64,000 nt of DNA from Bradyrhizobium sp. cir1 (GTDB lineage Bacteria > Pseudomonadota > Alphaproteobacteria > Rhizobiales > Xanthobacteraceae): assembly GCF_014198245.1 (NCBI RefSeq), contig NZ_JACIHE010000013.1:1-64000 (forward strand), in the 5' to 3' direction. Position numbers and translations under genes: made by a program. The stretch's first letter is position 1; the number at the start of each line of letters is the position of its first letter. Positions 1 through 8,285 of this stretch are shown here, one piece after another. The notes under the pieces were generated by a model. It searched no databases. It was given only the letters and a program-made list of their open reading frames with translations, and had not been told where the DNA came from.

Positions 1-85
1 TCCGACACCCCCAATCAATCGAGTGTCGTCCTCAGAATCCATATTGCAATTCAACGCAATAGGCCCACAAAAATCATATGCGATT

Positions 86-102
86 CCCCTGCCCTCCAGG
101 GG
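86..102 (-). terminator. weak terminator-like hairpin after the NTF2-like gene
   Basis: CCCCTG (86-91) pairs with CAGGGG (97-102) around a 5-nt loop, 16 nt beyond the stop of the minus-strand gene at 118. A short T run follows only about 15 nt later on that strand, so termination activity is uncertain. Nothing else is seen in 1-117. Confidence 0.3.
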
Positions 103-117
103 AGGGTAAGATAGACC

Positions 118-483
118 TCACGCCCCCGCGGGCACCTGATCCAGGAATCCCGTCACGCTCTTGATCCGCCCGTCCTTCAGCACGGCAAAATCCGTCCCCT
201 TGATCGGGCTGTCGACGCCATCAGGGCCGAGCCCCCACGAGAAGCGCACATGATCGCCGTAGCCGTTGGGCTCGCCGATCAGCTTGAACCTGAAATCGGG
301 AAAGCGCTGCTGCACGCCTGATATCAGCGCGTCGATTCCGTCCTGGCCGTCGCCTTTCATCAGGGGATCGACATAGCTCGCATCTGCCGTCCAGTTCTCG
401 CTCAGCAGCTCGCGCCGGCGGCTCGTCGTGCGCTCGTTCCAGACATCGATATAGAGGTGGGCGATGGCGGTGTGATCGGTCAT
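118..483 (-). CDS. NTF2/SnoaL-like family protein
   Basis: A 121-residue protein with the NTF2-like cone fold signature: an N-terminal helix (YIDVWNER), then a 'YVDPLMKGDGQDGIDALI' type loop and strands rich in aromatic and charged residues. Family members are small cytosolic enzymes or ligand-binding proteins (polyketide cyclase, ketosteroid-isomerase-like). No catalytic residue set can be assigned, so the substrate is unknown. The gene stands alone; the next gene upstream (ridA-like) is on the same strand but about 150 bp away, with a terminator between. Family call is good, function open. Confidence 0.8.
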   Translation of the reverse strand: MTDHTAIAHLYIDVWNERTTSRRRELLSENWTADASYVDPLMKGDGQDGIDALISGVQQRFPDFRFKLIGEPNGYGDHVRFSWGLGPDGVDSPIKGTDFAVLKDGRIKSVTGFLDQVPAGA

Positions 484-581
484 GGGATGCTCCTTCGATG
501 ACGCCGTGTTCGGCTGACCGTCACTATCGAAGGACTACGCGCGCTGATCGATTACCTCGGAGGTCATCGGAGCGTGCAAAA

Positions 582-616
582 AATGAAGCGCGATGATGGC
601 CTCATCGCGCTTCATT
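582..616 (-). terminator. rho-independent terminator of the RidA gene
   Basis: A perfect 15-bp stem, AATGAAGCGCGATGA (582-596) and its complement (602-616), with a 5-nt loop. On the minus strand it starts 24 nt after the RidA stop codon and is followed by a run of six T (complement of 578-583, partly in the stem). Confidence 0.8.
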
Positions 617-639
617 CGCATGTGTCTTGTTGGCGAAGG

Positions 640-990
640 TTACTTCGCGGCCGTCACCATGATCTCGACGGTGTATTGCGGGGCCGCCAGTTTGGCTTCG
701 ACGGTGGCGCGAGCCGGGGTGTTGCCGGGCGAAACCCAGGCGTCCCACACCGCGTTCATCTCGCCGAAGGTCTTCATGTCGGTGATGTAGATCGTGGCCG
801 AGAGCAGCTTCGACTTGTCGGTGCCGGCCTTGGCGAGATGGCCATCGATCGTCTTCAGGATGTCCTGGGTCTGCTTCGTCACGCTTTCACCGGCCGCGTT
901 GTTGGCGACGACGCCGGCGAGATAGACGGTGTTGCCGTGCACGACGGCCTGGCTCATGCGCGGGCCGGTTTCGAAACGCTGAATGCTCAT
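640..990 (-). CDS. RidA/YjgF/YER057c family protein
   Basis: At 116 residues this is slightly shorter than the usual ~128. It shows the family core: 'TVYLAGVVAN', a helix ending 'LLSATIYITDM', and 'NTPARATVEAK' with Arg94 at the position of the substrate-carboxylate-binding arginine of RidA. Family members hydrolyse reactive enamine/imine intermediates made by PLP enzymes and act as cytosolic trimers. It is monocistronic, with its own terminator at 582-616; an 18-bp tandem repeat lies upstream at 1053-1106. Whether it is true RidA or another subgroup (Rid1-7) cannot be settled here. Confidence 0.88.
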   Translation of the reverse strand: MSIQRFETGPRMSQAVVHGNTVYLAGVVANNAAGESVTKQTQDILKTIDGHLAKAGTDKSKLLSATIYITDMKTFGEMNAVWDAWVSPGNTPARATVEAKLAAPQYTVEIMVTAAK

Positions 991-1052
991 TTGGGATCTC
1001 CTGGTGGAATGGCGGCCCTGTCTAGCCCAGCGCTTTGCGCTGTGCCACCCCG

Positions 1053-1106
1053 GGCACGCATGCGTTGCCAGGCACGCATGCGTTGTCGGGCACGCATGCG
1101 TTGCCG
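1053..1106. repeat. three tandem 18-bp units containing GCATGC
   Basis: Units at 1053-1070, 1071-1088 and 1089-1106 all begin GGCACGCATGCGTTG and differ only at the last bases; a degenerate fourth piece (GATGCATGCGTC) reaches 1120 and the stop codon of the esterase. Each unit carries the palindrome CGCATGCG. Confidence 0.9.
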
Positions 1107-1118
1107 CCGATGCATGCG

Positions 1119-2036
1119 TCAGGGAAACTGGCTGAAGAAAGCCCAGATCGTCTCGGCGCCGTCGATGTCGCCGTTCTGCGGCCCGAGCAGACCCGTCGCG
1201 ACCCTCGGGAAGCGAGCATCGGGCGAGAATCCGGGCATGCGATGACCGCCATGGTTGACGCGATAGAGCACGACGTCGTGCCCGGTTGGGCAGCGCGAGG
1301 TGATCCGCGTGACCCCGGACTGATCCGCGGGATTCTTGTCAGGCAGATCGACTGCGGCCGCATCGTCCGTCTCGCAGCCATTGAGCTTGCGCCAGAATGC
1401 CAGCGTCTCGTTGGTCGACCAGAACCCGTCTGCGGCAAAATAGCTCGATCCGCGTCCGCCCGCGTAAGGCACCAATGGGTCGGCCGTGCCGTTCATGAGC
1501 AGCATCGGCAGCGGTCGCGACGGATGACAGGTGACTGCGGTCTCATCAGTGAGATTCATGACCACGCTGGCGCCGGCCGCGAACAGATCGGCGCGCGCAC
1601 AGAGAAGCGTCATCGCCATCGCCCCGCCATTGGAGATGCCGGCGACATAGACGCGCTTCGGGTCGGCCGTGCCGTTCGCCACCAGCTTCTCGACGAGCTT
1701 GGTGATGAAGGCGATGTCGTCGGTGCCGTCGGGCGGACCGCGGAGCGCGGGTCCCGCCTTGGTCCGCGCATCGGCCCAGGCGTGGTTGAGGCCATCAGGA
1801 AAGACCACGGCGAAACCTTCACGTTTTGCGACCTGCGGCCACGCCGTGCGCGCGACCATGTCGGCGCCGCGCTGGGTCTTGCCATGCAGCACGACCACGA
1901 GCGGTGCCGGCTTCTTCGCCGGAAGCTGCGCGGTGTAGGAGCGCTTCACGCCGTTGACGTCGATGATGTCGGCGGATGCGACCGAGGCGGCGGTCAATGC
2001 CGCAAGAAGCATCCCGAGCTGCATCCACCGCCGCAT
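1119..2036 (-). CDS. secreted PHB-depolymerase / LpqC-like esterase
   Basis: A 305-residue alpha/beta hydrolase. Residues 1-22 form a signal peptide (hydrophobic core LLAALTAASVASA). 'LVVVLHGKTQRGADM' is the oxyanion region and 'VAGISNGGAMAM' the nucleophile elbow with Ser135; a late 'NHGGHRMPG' supplies the likely catalytic His. This fits the Esterase_PHB / LpqC family, whose members cleave short-chain PHB, feruloyl or acetyl esters outside the cytoplasm. It follows the FAD dehydrogenase by only 3 bp, so the two are probably co-transcribed. Substrate cannot be told from sequence. Confidence 0.85.
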   Translation of the reverse strand: MRRWMQLGMLLAALTAASVASADIIDVNGVKRSYTAQLPAKKPAPLVVVLHGKTQRGADMVARTAWPQVAKREGFAVVFPDGLNHAWADARTKAGPALRGPPDGTDDIAFITKLVEKLVANGTADPKRVYVAGISNGGAMAMTLLCARADLFAAGASVVMNLTDETAVTCHPSRPLPMLLMNGTADPLVPYAGGRGSSYFAADGFWSTNETLAFWRKLNGCETDDAAAVDLPDKNPADQSGVTRITSRCPTGHDVVLYRVNHGGHRMPGFSPDARFPRVATGLLGPQNGDIDGAETIWAFFSQFP

Positions 2037-2039
2037 GAT

Positions 2040-3698
2040 CTATCCCACCGCTTTCGCCGCCGCACGGCCGGCATTGCGGCCCGAGAACAGGCAGCCACCG
2101 AGGAACGTGCCCTCCAGCGAGCGATAGCCATGCACGCCGCCGCCGCCGAAGCCCGCGGCTTCGCCGACCGCATAGAGACCCGGGATGACCTGTCCCTCCT
2201 CGCCGAACACGCGCGAGTCGAGATCGGTCTCGAAGCCGCCGAGCGTCTTGCGGGTGAGGATGTTGAGCTTGACCGCGATCAGCGGCCCCTGCGCGGGATC
2301 GAGGATGCGGTGCGGGGCGGCGGTGCGGATCAGCCTGTCGCCGATATAGCGGCGCGCATTGTGGATGTTCATGACCTGCGCATCCTTGACGTAAGGATTG
2401 GCGATCTCGCGGTCGCGTGCCTCGATCTGCACTTTGATGTGCTCGAGCTTGAGCAGGTCGTTGCCGGCAAGCTTGTTCATCTCCGCAACAAGGTCCTCGA
2501 GCTTGTCGCGCACGATGAAGTCGACACCATGGCTTTTGAAGGCCTCCACCGGCGCGGGGGCGCCCTTGTTGGTGGCGCGGCGCAAGGTCATGCGCCAGCT
2601 CTTGCCCGTCAGGTCGGGGTTCTGCTCCGAGCCCGACAGCGCAAACTCCTTCTTGATGATGCTCTGCGTCAGGATGAACCAGGAATAATCATAGCCGGTC
2701 GACATGATGTATTTGAGCTGGCCGAGCGTGTCGGAGCCGGGGAACAGCGGCGCCGGCAATCGTGTGCCGGTTGCGTCGAACCACATCGACGAAGGCCCGG
2801 GCAGGATGCGGATGCCGTGGCGCGGCCAGATCGGATTCCAGTTCTGGATACCCTCGACATAATGCCACATGCGGTCGCGGTTGATCAGCCGCGCGCCGGT
2901 CTTCTCCGTGATGCCGATCATGCGGCCGTCGACATGCTCGGGCACACCGGAGATCATGAATTTCGGCGGCTCACCTAACCGCTTCGGCCAGTTCGCCCGC
3001 ACCAGCTCGTGATTACCGCCGATGCCGCCGGAGGCGACGATCACGGCTTGCGCCTTCAGCGCGAATTCGCCGACCACGTTGCGCGAGGAGCTTTTGCCGC
3101 GCTCGATAGTGTCGGGTGCGAGGATCGCGCCACTGACGCCATCCACCGTGCCGTTGGTGACGGACAGCGCATCGACGCGGTGACGGAACTTGAAGGTGAG
3201 GCGGCCGCTCTTCATCGCCTCGCGCGCCCGGCGCTCGAACGGCTCGACGATGCCGGGGCCGGTGCCCCAGGTGACGTGGAAGCGCGGCACCGAATTGCCG
3301 TGGCCCATCGCGTCATAGCCGCCGCGCTCGGCCCAGCCGACCACGGGAAAGATGCGATGGCCCATCGCGCGCAGCCAGTCGCGTTTCTCGCCGGCAGCGA
3401 AAGCCACATAGGCCTCGGCCCATTGCCGCGGCCAGAAGTCCTCGTCGCGGTCGAAGCCGGCGGAGCCGAGCCAGTCCTGCATCGCGAGCTCGAACGAGTC
3501 CTTGATGCCGAGCCGGCGCTGCTCCGGCGAATCGACCAGGAACAATCCGCCGAACGACCAGAATGCCTGGCCCCCGAGCGATTGCTCGCCTTCCTGGTCC
3601 ACAACGATCACGCGCTTGCCCGCGTCGGCGATCTCGGTGGCGGCCACGAGGCCCGACAGTCCCGCGCCGACGACGATGACGTCTGTTTCTTCAGCCAT
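2040..3698 (-). CDS. FAD-binding dehydrogenase (fumarate reductase / ketosteroid dehydrogenase flavoprotein type)
   Basis: 552 residues. The N-terminus has the dinucleotide-binding fold 'VIVVGAGLSGLVAATEIA', followed by 'VIVVDQEGEQSLGGQAFWS' (ribose-binding acid and FAD loop). The C-terminus has 'GLYAVGEAAGFGGGGVHGY', the closing FAD motif of the FAD_binding_2 family. Members reduce or dehydrogenate carbonyl-conjugated C-C bonds (fumarate reductase, KstD). It is first in a two-gene unit with the secreted esterase. No signal peptide is seen, so it is probably cytosolic. Substrate unknown; a ketosteroid role is only one option. Confidence 0.87.
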   Translation of the reverse strand: MAEETDVIVVGAGLSGLVAATEIADAGKRVIVVDQEGEQSLGGQAFWSFGGLFLVDSPEQRRLGIKDSFELAMQDWLGSAGFDRDEDFWPRQWAEAYVAFAAGEKRDWLRAMGHRIFPVVGWAERGGYDAMGHGNSVPRFHVTWGTGPGIVEPFERRAREAMKSGRLTFKFRHRVDALSVTNGTVDGVSGAILAPDTIERGKSSSRNVVGEFALKAQAVIVASGGIGGNHELVRANWPKRLGEPPKFMISGVPEHVDGRMIGITEKTGARLINRDRMWHYVEGIQNWNPIWPRHGIRILPGPSSMWFDATGTRLPAPLFPGSDTLGQLKYIMSTGYDYSWFILTQSIIKKEFALSGSEQNPDLTGKSWRMTLRRATNKGAPAPVEAFKSHGVDFIVRDKLEDLVAEMNKLAGNDLLKLEHIKVQIEARDREIANPYVKDAQVMNIHNARRYIGDRLIRTAAPHRILDPAQGPLIAVKLNILTRKTLGGFETDLDSRVFGEEGQVIPGLYAVGEAAGFGGGGVHGYRSLEGTFLGGCLFSGRNAGRAAAKAVG

Positions 3699-3963
3699 GC
3701 GTTTCCCCCTCCATGAGTTCCCCCCTGTAATTGCCCGGATTGAAGCCAGCGGTTGTACCTGAGATCAAGGGTGTGGCGCGCAAGACACCGTTAACTTGTT
3801 CCAGTCTGGGATAGGGACCGGCCGGGTGCAGCGCGGACGCAACACTGGAGTTGAATTTGTTTTGAGCCAGCCGGCCTGCCTAGACAAAACCTTGGTTACG
3901 ACGGACGCTAGCACTGCATCACCACCTGACACGCAGATTCGAATTCGACCGGGGCGGGGGACA

Positions 3964-4485
3964 ATGAAGTTTCTGACGGGGTTGCTTGCGGCGGTTCTCT
4001 TGATCGCGGGCATGGGGGCTTCTCACGCGGTGGTTCGGATCGCGGATGACCGCGGCGGCCGGATTGGAACCTACGTCGACAGGTACCAGGACCTCAGGCA
4101 ATCGGGCGAGACCGTCATCATCGACGGCCTCTGCGCCTCGGCCTGCACCATCGTCCTCGGCGCCATCCCGCACGACCGCATCTGCGTGACCTCGAGCGCG
4201 ACGCTCGGCTTCCACGCCGCCTGGGATTTCGGCGCCAATGGCCGCGCCGTGACCAATCCCGAAGCGACCCAGATGCTCTATGCGATGTATCCGTCGCAGG
4301 TGAGGCGCTGGATCAACCAGCGCGGCGGCCTGACCCCGCACATGCTGTTCCTGAAGGGCAGGCAGCTGCAGGCCATGTACAAGCCCTGCTACATGGACGC
4401 GCAGGCCTCGGCGATCAAGCCGGCACGCCGGTCCCTCCCGCAACCGGAGCAGGTCGAGACGGCTCGGGGCCAGCTCCTCCACTGA
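3964..4485 (+). CDS. secreted small ClpP-fold-like protein (CASAC motif)
   Basis: 173 residues starting at ATG 3964, which follows a G-rich stretch (GGGGCGGGGG) and begins a clear signal peptide (MKFLTGLLAAVLLIAGMG...SHA); the longer in-frame GTG-type start at 3796 would bury it. The body has 'VIIDGLCASACTIVLGA' and 'LGFHAAWD'. The CASAC segment resembles periplasmic ClpP/SppA-like proteins (COG3904 type). Ser59 and His84 are 25 residues apart, the same spacing as Ser97-His122 in ClpP. No clear catalytic Asp was found. Divergent from the FAD dehydrogenase gene; probably alone in its unit. Protease activity is an inference. Confidence 0.75.
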   Translation: MKFLTGLLAAVLLIAGMGASHAVVRIADDRGGRIGTYVDRYQDLRQSGETVIIDGLCASACTIVLGAIPHDRICVTSSATLGFHAAWDFGANGRAVTNPEATQMLYAMYPSQVRRWINQRGGLTPHMLFLKGRQLQAMYKPCYMDAQASAIKPARRSLPQPEQVETARGQLLH

Positions 4486-4610
4486 CATTCGCCGTGACGG
4501 GATCGTTTGGCTCGCCAGCGGCGCCTTGCCTGCTGGCGGCGCCTTGCCCGCAGGCGGGCTAAAGCCTATCTGAAAGCCTGGGAACCGGGGCCTTCGCCCC
4601 CATCGTTGTC

Positions 4611-4805
4611 ATGGCTCAACCACTGCACCCGGGACATCCGCTACAGGACAATTCGCCCACTGCCGGCCGGACGCCGTCCGTGCTGCTCTTGGCGGGCGCC
4701 GGTGCCGGCGGGCTGGTCGTGATCGGCGCGCTGGCGCTCTGGTTCCACTACGGCAGCCAGGTGTTCTTCGAAATGATCAGGACCGGTTTCGCCGCCTGCT
4801 TCTGA
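4611..4805 (+). CDS. small single-pass membrane protein upstream of sco
   Basis: 64 residues: a Pro/His-rich N-terminus, one membrane segment (about residues 23-45, LLLAGAGAGGLVVIGALALW), and a short C-terminal tail. It ends 22 bp before the Sco gene on the same strand, so co-transcription is likely and a link to copper or oxidase assembly is possible but unproven. The ribosome-binding site is weak. Length and composition fit a real small protein; no family is recognised. Confidence 0.6.
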   Translation: MAQPLHPGHPLQDNSPTAGRTPSVLLLAGAGAGGLVVIGALALWFHYGSQVFFEMIRTGFAACF

Positions 4806-4827
4806 CCCGACAGGAAGTTTTCCGCCC

Positions 4828-5418
4828 ATGAGTTCCACCGCCCGTCCGCTGGTGATCGCGACCGCCTTTGCTGCAAGCCTCGTCCTCGGGCTCCTGATCA
4901 TGTTCTGGGCCATGGGCGGGGTCAGCAAGGTGGCGCAGCCCGCCGCGGTCGGCGGCCCGTTCCAGCTCACCGACCAGAACGGCAAGGCCGTCACCGACAA
5001 GAGCCTGAAGGGCAAGCCGACCCTGATCTTCTTCGGCTACACCCATTGCCCCGACGTCTGCCCGACCTCGCTGTTCGAGATCTCGGAAGTGCTGCGGGCG
5101 CTGGGCAAGGACGCCGACAAGGTCAATGCCGTCTTCATCTCGGTCGATCCCGAGCGCGACACGCCGGCGACGATGAAGGACTATCTGTCGAGCTTCGATC
5201 CGCATCTCGAAGGTCTGTCCGGCGATCCCGCCGAGACCGCCAAGGTGATCACCTCCTACCGGGTCTACGCCAAGAAGGTCCCGACCAAGGACGGCGACTA
5301 CACCATGGACCACACCGCGCTGATCTACCTGATGGACCGCGACGGCAGGTTCGTCTCGCCGTTCAACCTGAAGCGCACGCCGGAAGAGGCCGCGGCCGAT
5401 TTGAAGCGGTATCTTTGA
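4828..5418 (+). CDS. Sco1/SenC family copper chaperone
   Basis: 196 residues with an N-terminal membrane anchor (about 7-29) and a periplasmic thioredoxin-like domain. The copper site is visible: 'CPDVCP' with Cys74 and Cys78, and His162 in 'YTMDHTALIYLMD'. Sco proteins deliver copper to, or reduce, the CuA site of cytochrome oxidase subunit II. The aa3 oxidase operon lies 44 kb further along, so this gene is unlinked from it here. RBS AGGAAG sits about 10 nt before ATG 4828. Standard length, no anomaly. Confidence 0.93.
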   Translation: MSSTARPLVIATAFAASLVLGLLIMFWAMGGVSKVAQPAAVGGPFQLTDQNGKAVTDKSLKGKPTLIFFGYTHCPDVCPTSLFEISEVLRALGKDADKVNAVFISVDPERDTPATMKDYLSSFDPHLEGLSGDPAETAKVITSYRVYAKKVPTKDGDYTMDHTALIYLMDRDGRFVSPFNLKRTPEEAAADLKRYL

Positions 5419-5508
5419 GCTTCACCCTGGCCGCAATCGGCACTCGCGTTCCCGGCGGGATGGTCTATAAGGCCCTCTGATCCCAACGAAATTCATTACT
5501 TTCAGCCG

Positions 5509-6444
5509 ATGGCTCCATCGCAACAGGCGAAATCGTTCAAATCTGTCCGTGGCTTGCTGGCAGGGCTGGCTGTCGGCCTCTGCCTGCTCGCCGGCCTGGC
5601 GAGCGCGAACGCCCAGGCCCCGGCCAAGCAGCCCCCCTCGGCGCCCCAGGCGACGCCGCAAACCGTCCCCCAGGCGGCCCCCCAGGCCGTGCCCGGGTTC
5701 TGGGACCCGCGCCGGCGGCCGGAGCGGCCGGATCTGTCGCGCCTGACCGTGATCCGCTTCCTGACCGAGACCGACTATCCGCCGTTCAACTACACCGGCG
5801 CCGACGGCAACCCGGCCGGCTTCAACGTCGACCTTGCCCGCGCGCTCTGCGAGGAGATCAAGGTCACCTGCACGGTGCAGATGCGCCGCTTCGAGACGCT
5901 GGTCGATGCGCTCACCTCCAACCGGGGCGATGCCATCATCGCCTCGATGGCGGTGAGCCCGCAGTTGCGCGCCCGCGTCGATTTCACCGATCCCTATTAC
6001 CGCGTGCCGGCGCGCTTCGCCTCGCGCAAGGATGCGGTGATGCCGGAGATCCGCCCCGAATATCTCGAAGGCAAGAAGGTCGGCGTCATCGCGGGCTCCG
6101 CGCATGAGGCCTATCTGAAGGCGATGTTCACCGACGCCGAACTGCACCCCTATCAGAGCGACGACGCGATGCGTGCCGCCCTGCGCAAGGGTGAGGTCGA
6201 CTTCATCTTCGGCGATGCCATCTCACTCGCGTTCTGGATCAACGGCACGGATTCCGGCGATTGCTGCGCCTTCTCCGGCGGCCCCTTCGTCGAGAGCCGG
6301 TTCTTCGGCGAAGGTATCGGCATCGCCGTCCGCAAGGGCAACGACGTGCTGCGCCAAGCCCTGAACTGGGCCCTGTTCCGCGTCTGGGAAAAAGGCCGCT
6401 ACACCGATCTGTGGCTGCGCTACTTCTCGGTGAGCCCGTTTTAG
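5509..6444 (+). CDS. periplasmic amino-acid-type substrate-binding protein (SBP family 3)
   Basis: 311 residues. A signal peptide (about 1-35, core GLLAGLAVGLCLLAGLA) is followed by a Pro/Gln/Ala-rich linker and a type 3 solute-binding domain beginning 'VIRFLTETDYPPFNY' and 'GFNVDLARALCEEI'. 'IASMAVSPQLRARVDFTDPYY' is the classic polar amino acid binding signature. No permease or ATPase gene is next to it, so it may be an orphan binding protein or serve a transporter encoded elsewhere. The gene ends just before a palindromic repeat at 6465-6554. Confidence 0.88.
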   Translation: MAPSQQAKSFKSVRGLLAGLAVGLCLLAGLASANAQAPAKQPPSAPQATPQTVPQAAPQAVPGFWDPRRRPERPDLSRLTVIRFLTETDYPPFNYTGADGNPAGFNVDLARALCEEIKVTCTVQMRRFETLVDALTSNRGDAIIASMAVSPQLRARVDFTDPYYRVPARFASRKDAVMPEIRPEYLEGKKVGVIAGSAHEAYLKAMFTDAELHPYQSDDAMRAALRKGEVDFIFGDAISLAFWINGTDSGDCCAFSGGPFVESRFFGEGIGIAVRKGNDVLRQALNWALFRVWEKGRYTDLWLRYFSVSPF

Positions 6445-6464
6445 CTTCGTCGCTGCTCCCTCCG

Positions 6465-6554
6465 CCGTCATTGCGAGGAGCCCTTGCGACGAAGCAATCC
6501 AGACTGTCTCTGCGGAAACATCCCTGGATTGCTTCGCTTCACTCGCAATGACGG
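6465..6554. repeat. palindromic intergenic repeat, family A (copy 1)
   Basis: A long hairpin whose arms begin CCGTCATTGCGAG and end CTCGCAATGACGG, with inner arms AAGCAATCCAG and CTGGATTGCTT. A second copy lies at 45058-45138. It fills most of the gap between the binding protein and lysyl-tRNA synthetase genes. Confidence 0.9.
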
Positions 6555-6628
6555 TGCGAGAGGCTACACCGCCCACAAAATTGCATTCTGCCCGGAAATC
6601 GCTATTTTCCGCGGCCCGGAGGCCCCTG

Positions 6629-8272
6629 ATGTCCGTTATCGACCTTGCCGCAAATCCGAGCGACCTGCGTGCGCTCGCCGAACAATCCAACGCCTGGCCG
6701 TTCGAGCAGGCGAAGGCGATCGTCGCGCGGCTGAAGAAAAGCCCGAAGGACGAGGTGCTGTTCGAGACCGGCTACGGCCCGTCAGGCCTGCCGCATATCG
6801 GCACGTTCGGCGAGGTCGCGCGCACCTCGATGGTGCGCCATGCCTTCCGCGTGCTGACCGAGGACAAGATCAAGACGCGCCTGCTCGCCTTCTCCGACGA
6901 CATGGACGGATTTCGCAAGGTGCCCGACAACGTCCCCAACAAGGAGATGCTGGCGGCGCATCTCGGCAAGCCGCTGACGCGGGTGCCGGATCCGTTCTCC
7001 AACGAGTACCCGTCGTTCGGCCACCACAACAATGCGCGGCTTCGCGCCTTCCTCGATCATTTCGGCTTCGACTACGAGTTCGCGAGCTCGACCGAGTACT
7101 ACACCTCCGGCCGCTTCGACGCGACGCTGCTCAAGATGCTCGCGGCCTACGACAAGGTCATGGCGATCATCCTGCCGACGCTGGGGCCGGACCGCCGCGC
7201 GACTTATTCGCCGTTCCTGCCGATCAGCAAGACCACGGGCGTCGTGCTGCAGGTGCCGATGATCCGCCGTGACGTCGCGGCCGGCACGGTGACCTATGTC
7301 GATCCTGATACCAACCAGGAAGTTGAAACGCCCGTCACCGGCGGCAACGTCAAATGCCAGTGGAAGGCCGACTGGGCGATGCGCTGGGTCGCGCTCGGCG
7401 TCGACTACGAGATGGCCGGCAAGGACCTGATCGATTCGGTGAAGCTCTCCGGCGCCATCGCCAAGGCGCTCGGCGCCACGCCGCCCGAAGGTTTCAACTA
7501 CGAGCTCTTCCTCGACGAGAAGGGCCAGAAGATCTCGAAGTCGAAGGGCAACGGCCTCACCATCGACGAATGGCTGCGCTACGCCTCGCCGGAATCGCTG
7601 TCGCTGTTCATGTACCGCGAGCCGAAGGCGGCCAAGCGGCTGTATTTCGACGTCATCCCGCGCAACGTCGACGACTACCAGCAGTTCATCGACGGTTTTG
7701 CCAGGCAGGACGGCAAGCAGCAGCTCGGCAATCCGGTCTGGCACATCCACAACGGCAAGCCGCCGAAGGGCGATATGCCCGTCACCTTCCAGCTGCTGCT
7801 GACGCTGGTGTCGTCGTCGAACGCGGAGAATGCCGAGACGCTGTGGGGCTTCATCGGCCGCTATCGTCCAGGCGTGAGCCCGCAGACGCATCCGAAGTTC
7901 GATGCGATGGTCGGCTATGCCATCAACTACTACCGCGACTTCGTCGCGCCGACGAAGCAGTTCCGCGTGCCGACCGACACGGAACGCGCCGCGCTGCAGG
8001 ATTTGCGCGATGCGCTTTCGCAGCTTCCGCAGGAGGCGTCCGCGGAGGACATCCAGAACGTCGTCTACGAGATCGGCCGCCGCGAGCCGTTCCTCGACCA
8101 GGTCAAGAAGGGCAAGGACGGCCGCCCCGGCGTCACGCTCGACTGGTTCAACATGCTCTACCAGGTCCTGCTCGGCCAGGAGAAGGGCCCGCGCTTCGGC
8201 TCCTTCGTCGCGGTCTACGGCGTGCAGAACGCGGTGAACATGATCGACGGCGCGCTGGCGAGGAGCGCGTAG
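6629..8272 (+). CDS. lysK: lysyl-tRNA synthetase, class I
   Basis: 547 residues. This is the class I (archaeal/alphaproteobacterial) LysRS, not the usual bacterial class II form: 'GYGPSGLPHIGTFGE' carries the HIGH-type signature (56-59) and 'KISKSKGNG' (301-309) the KMSKS loop. It charges tRNA-Lys in the cytosol using ATP. ATG 6629 was chosen because GGAGG lies at 6618-6622 and because the upstream in-frame extension comes from the repeat. It is monocistronic, between a palindromic repeat and a convergent cupin gene. Confidence 0.96.
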   Translation: MSVIDLAANPSDLRALAEQSNAWPFEQAKAIVARLKKSPKDEVLFETGYGPSGLPHIGTFGEVARTSMVRHAFRVLTEDKIKTRLLAFSDDMDGFRKVPDNVPNKEMLAAHLGKPLTRVPDPFSNEYPSFGHHNNARLRAFLDHFGFDYEFASSTEYYTSGRFDATLLKMLAAYDKVMAIILPTLGPDRRATYSPFLPISKTTGVVLQVPMIRRDVAAGTVTYVDPDTNQEVETPVTGGNVKCQWKADWAMRWVALGVDYEMAGKDLIDSVKLSGAIAKALGATPPEGFNYELFLDEKGQKISKSKGNGLTIDEWLRYASPESLSLFMYREPKAAKRLYFDVIPRNVDDYQQFIDGFARQDGKQQLGNPVWHIHNGKPPKGDMPVTFQLLLTLVSSSNAENAETLWGFIGRYRPGVSPQTHPKFDAMVGYAINYYRDFVAPTKQFRVPTDTERAALQDLRDALSQLPQEASAEDIQNVVYEIGRREPFLDQVKKGKDGRPGVTLDWFNMLYQVLLGQEKGPRFGSFVAVYGVQNAVNMIDGALARSA

Positions 8273-8285
8273 ATACGGCCCGCTT

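Noticed and set aside
1053..1106. short CRISPR array
   Set aside because: The units are directly adjacent without unique spacers, so this is a tandem repeat.
574..1245. 223-residue plus-strand frame over the RidA gene
   Set aside because: Antisense to RidA and running through the terminator and the 18-bp repeat; the repetitive 'RARMRC' part comes from the tandem repeat.
1035..2978. 647-residue plus-strand open frame
   Set aside because: Antisense to the esterase and FAD dehydrogenase, whose motifs are intact; composition is Arg/His/Asp-rich as in shadow frames.
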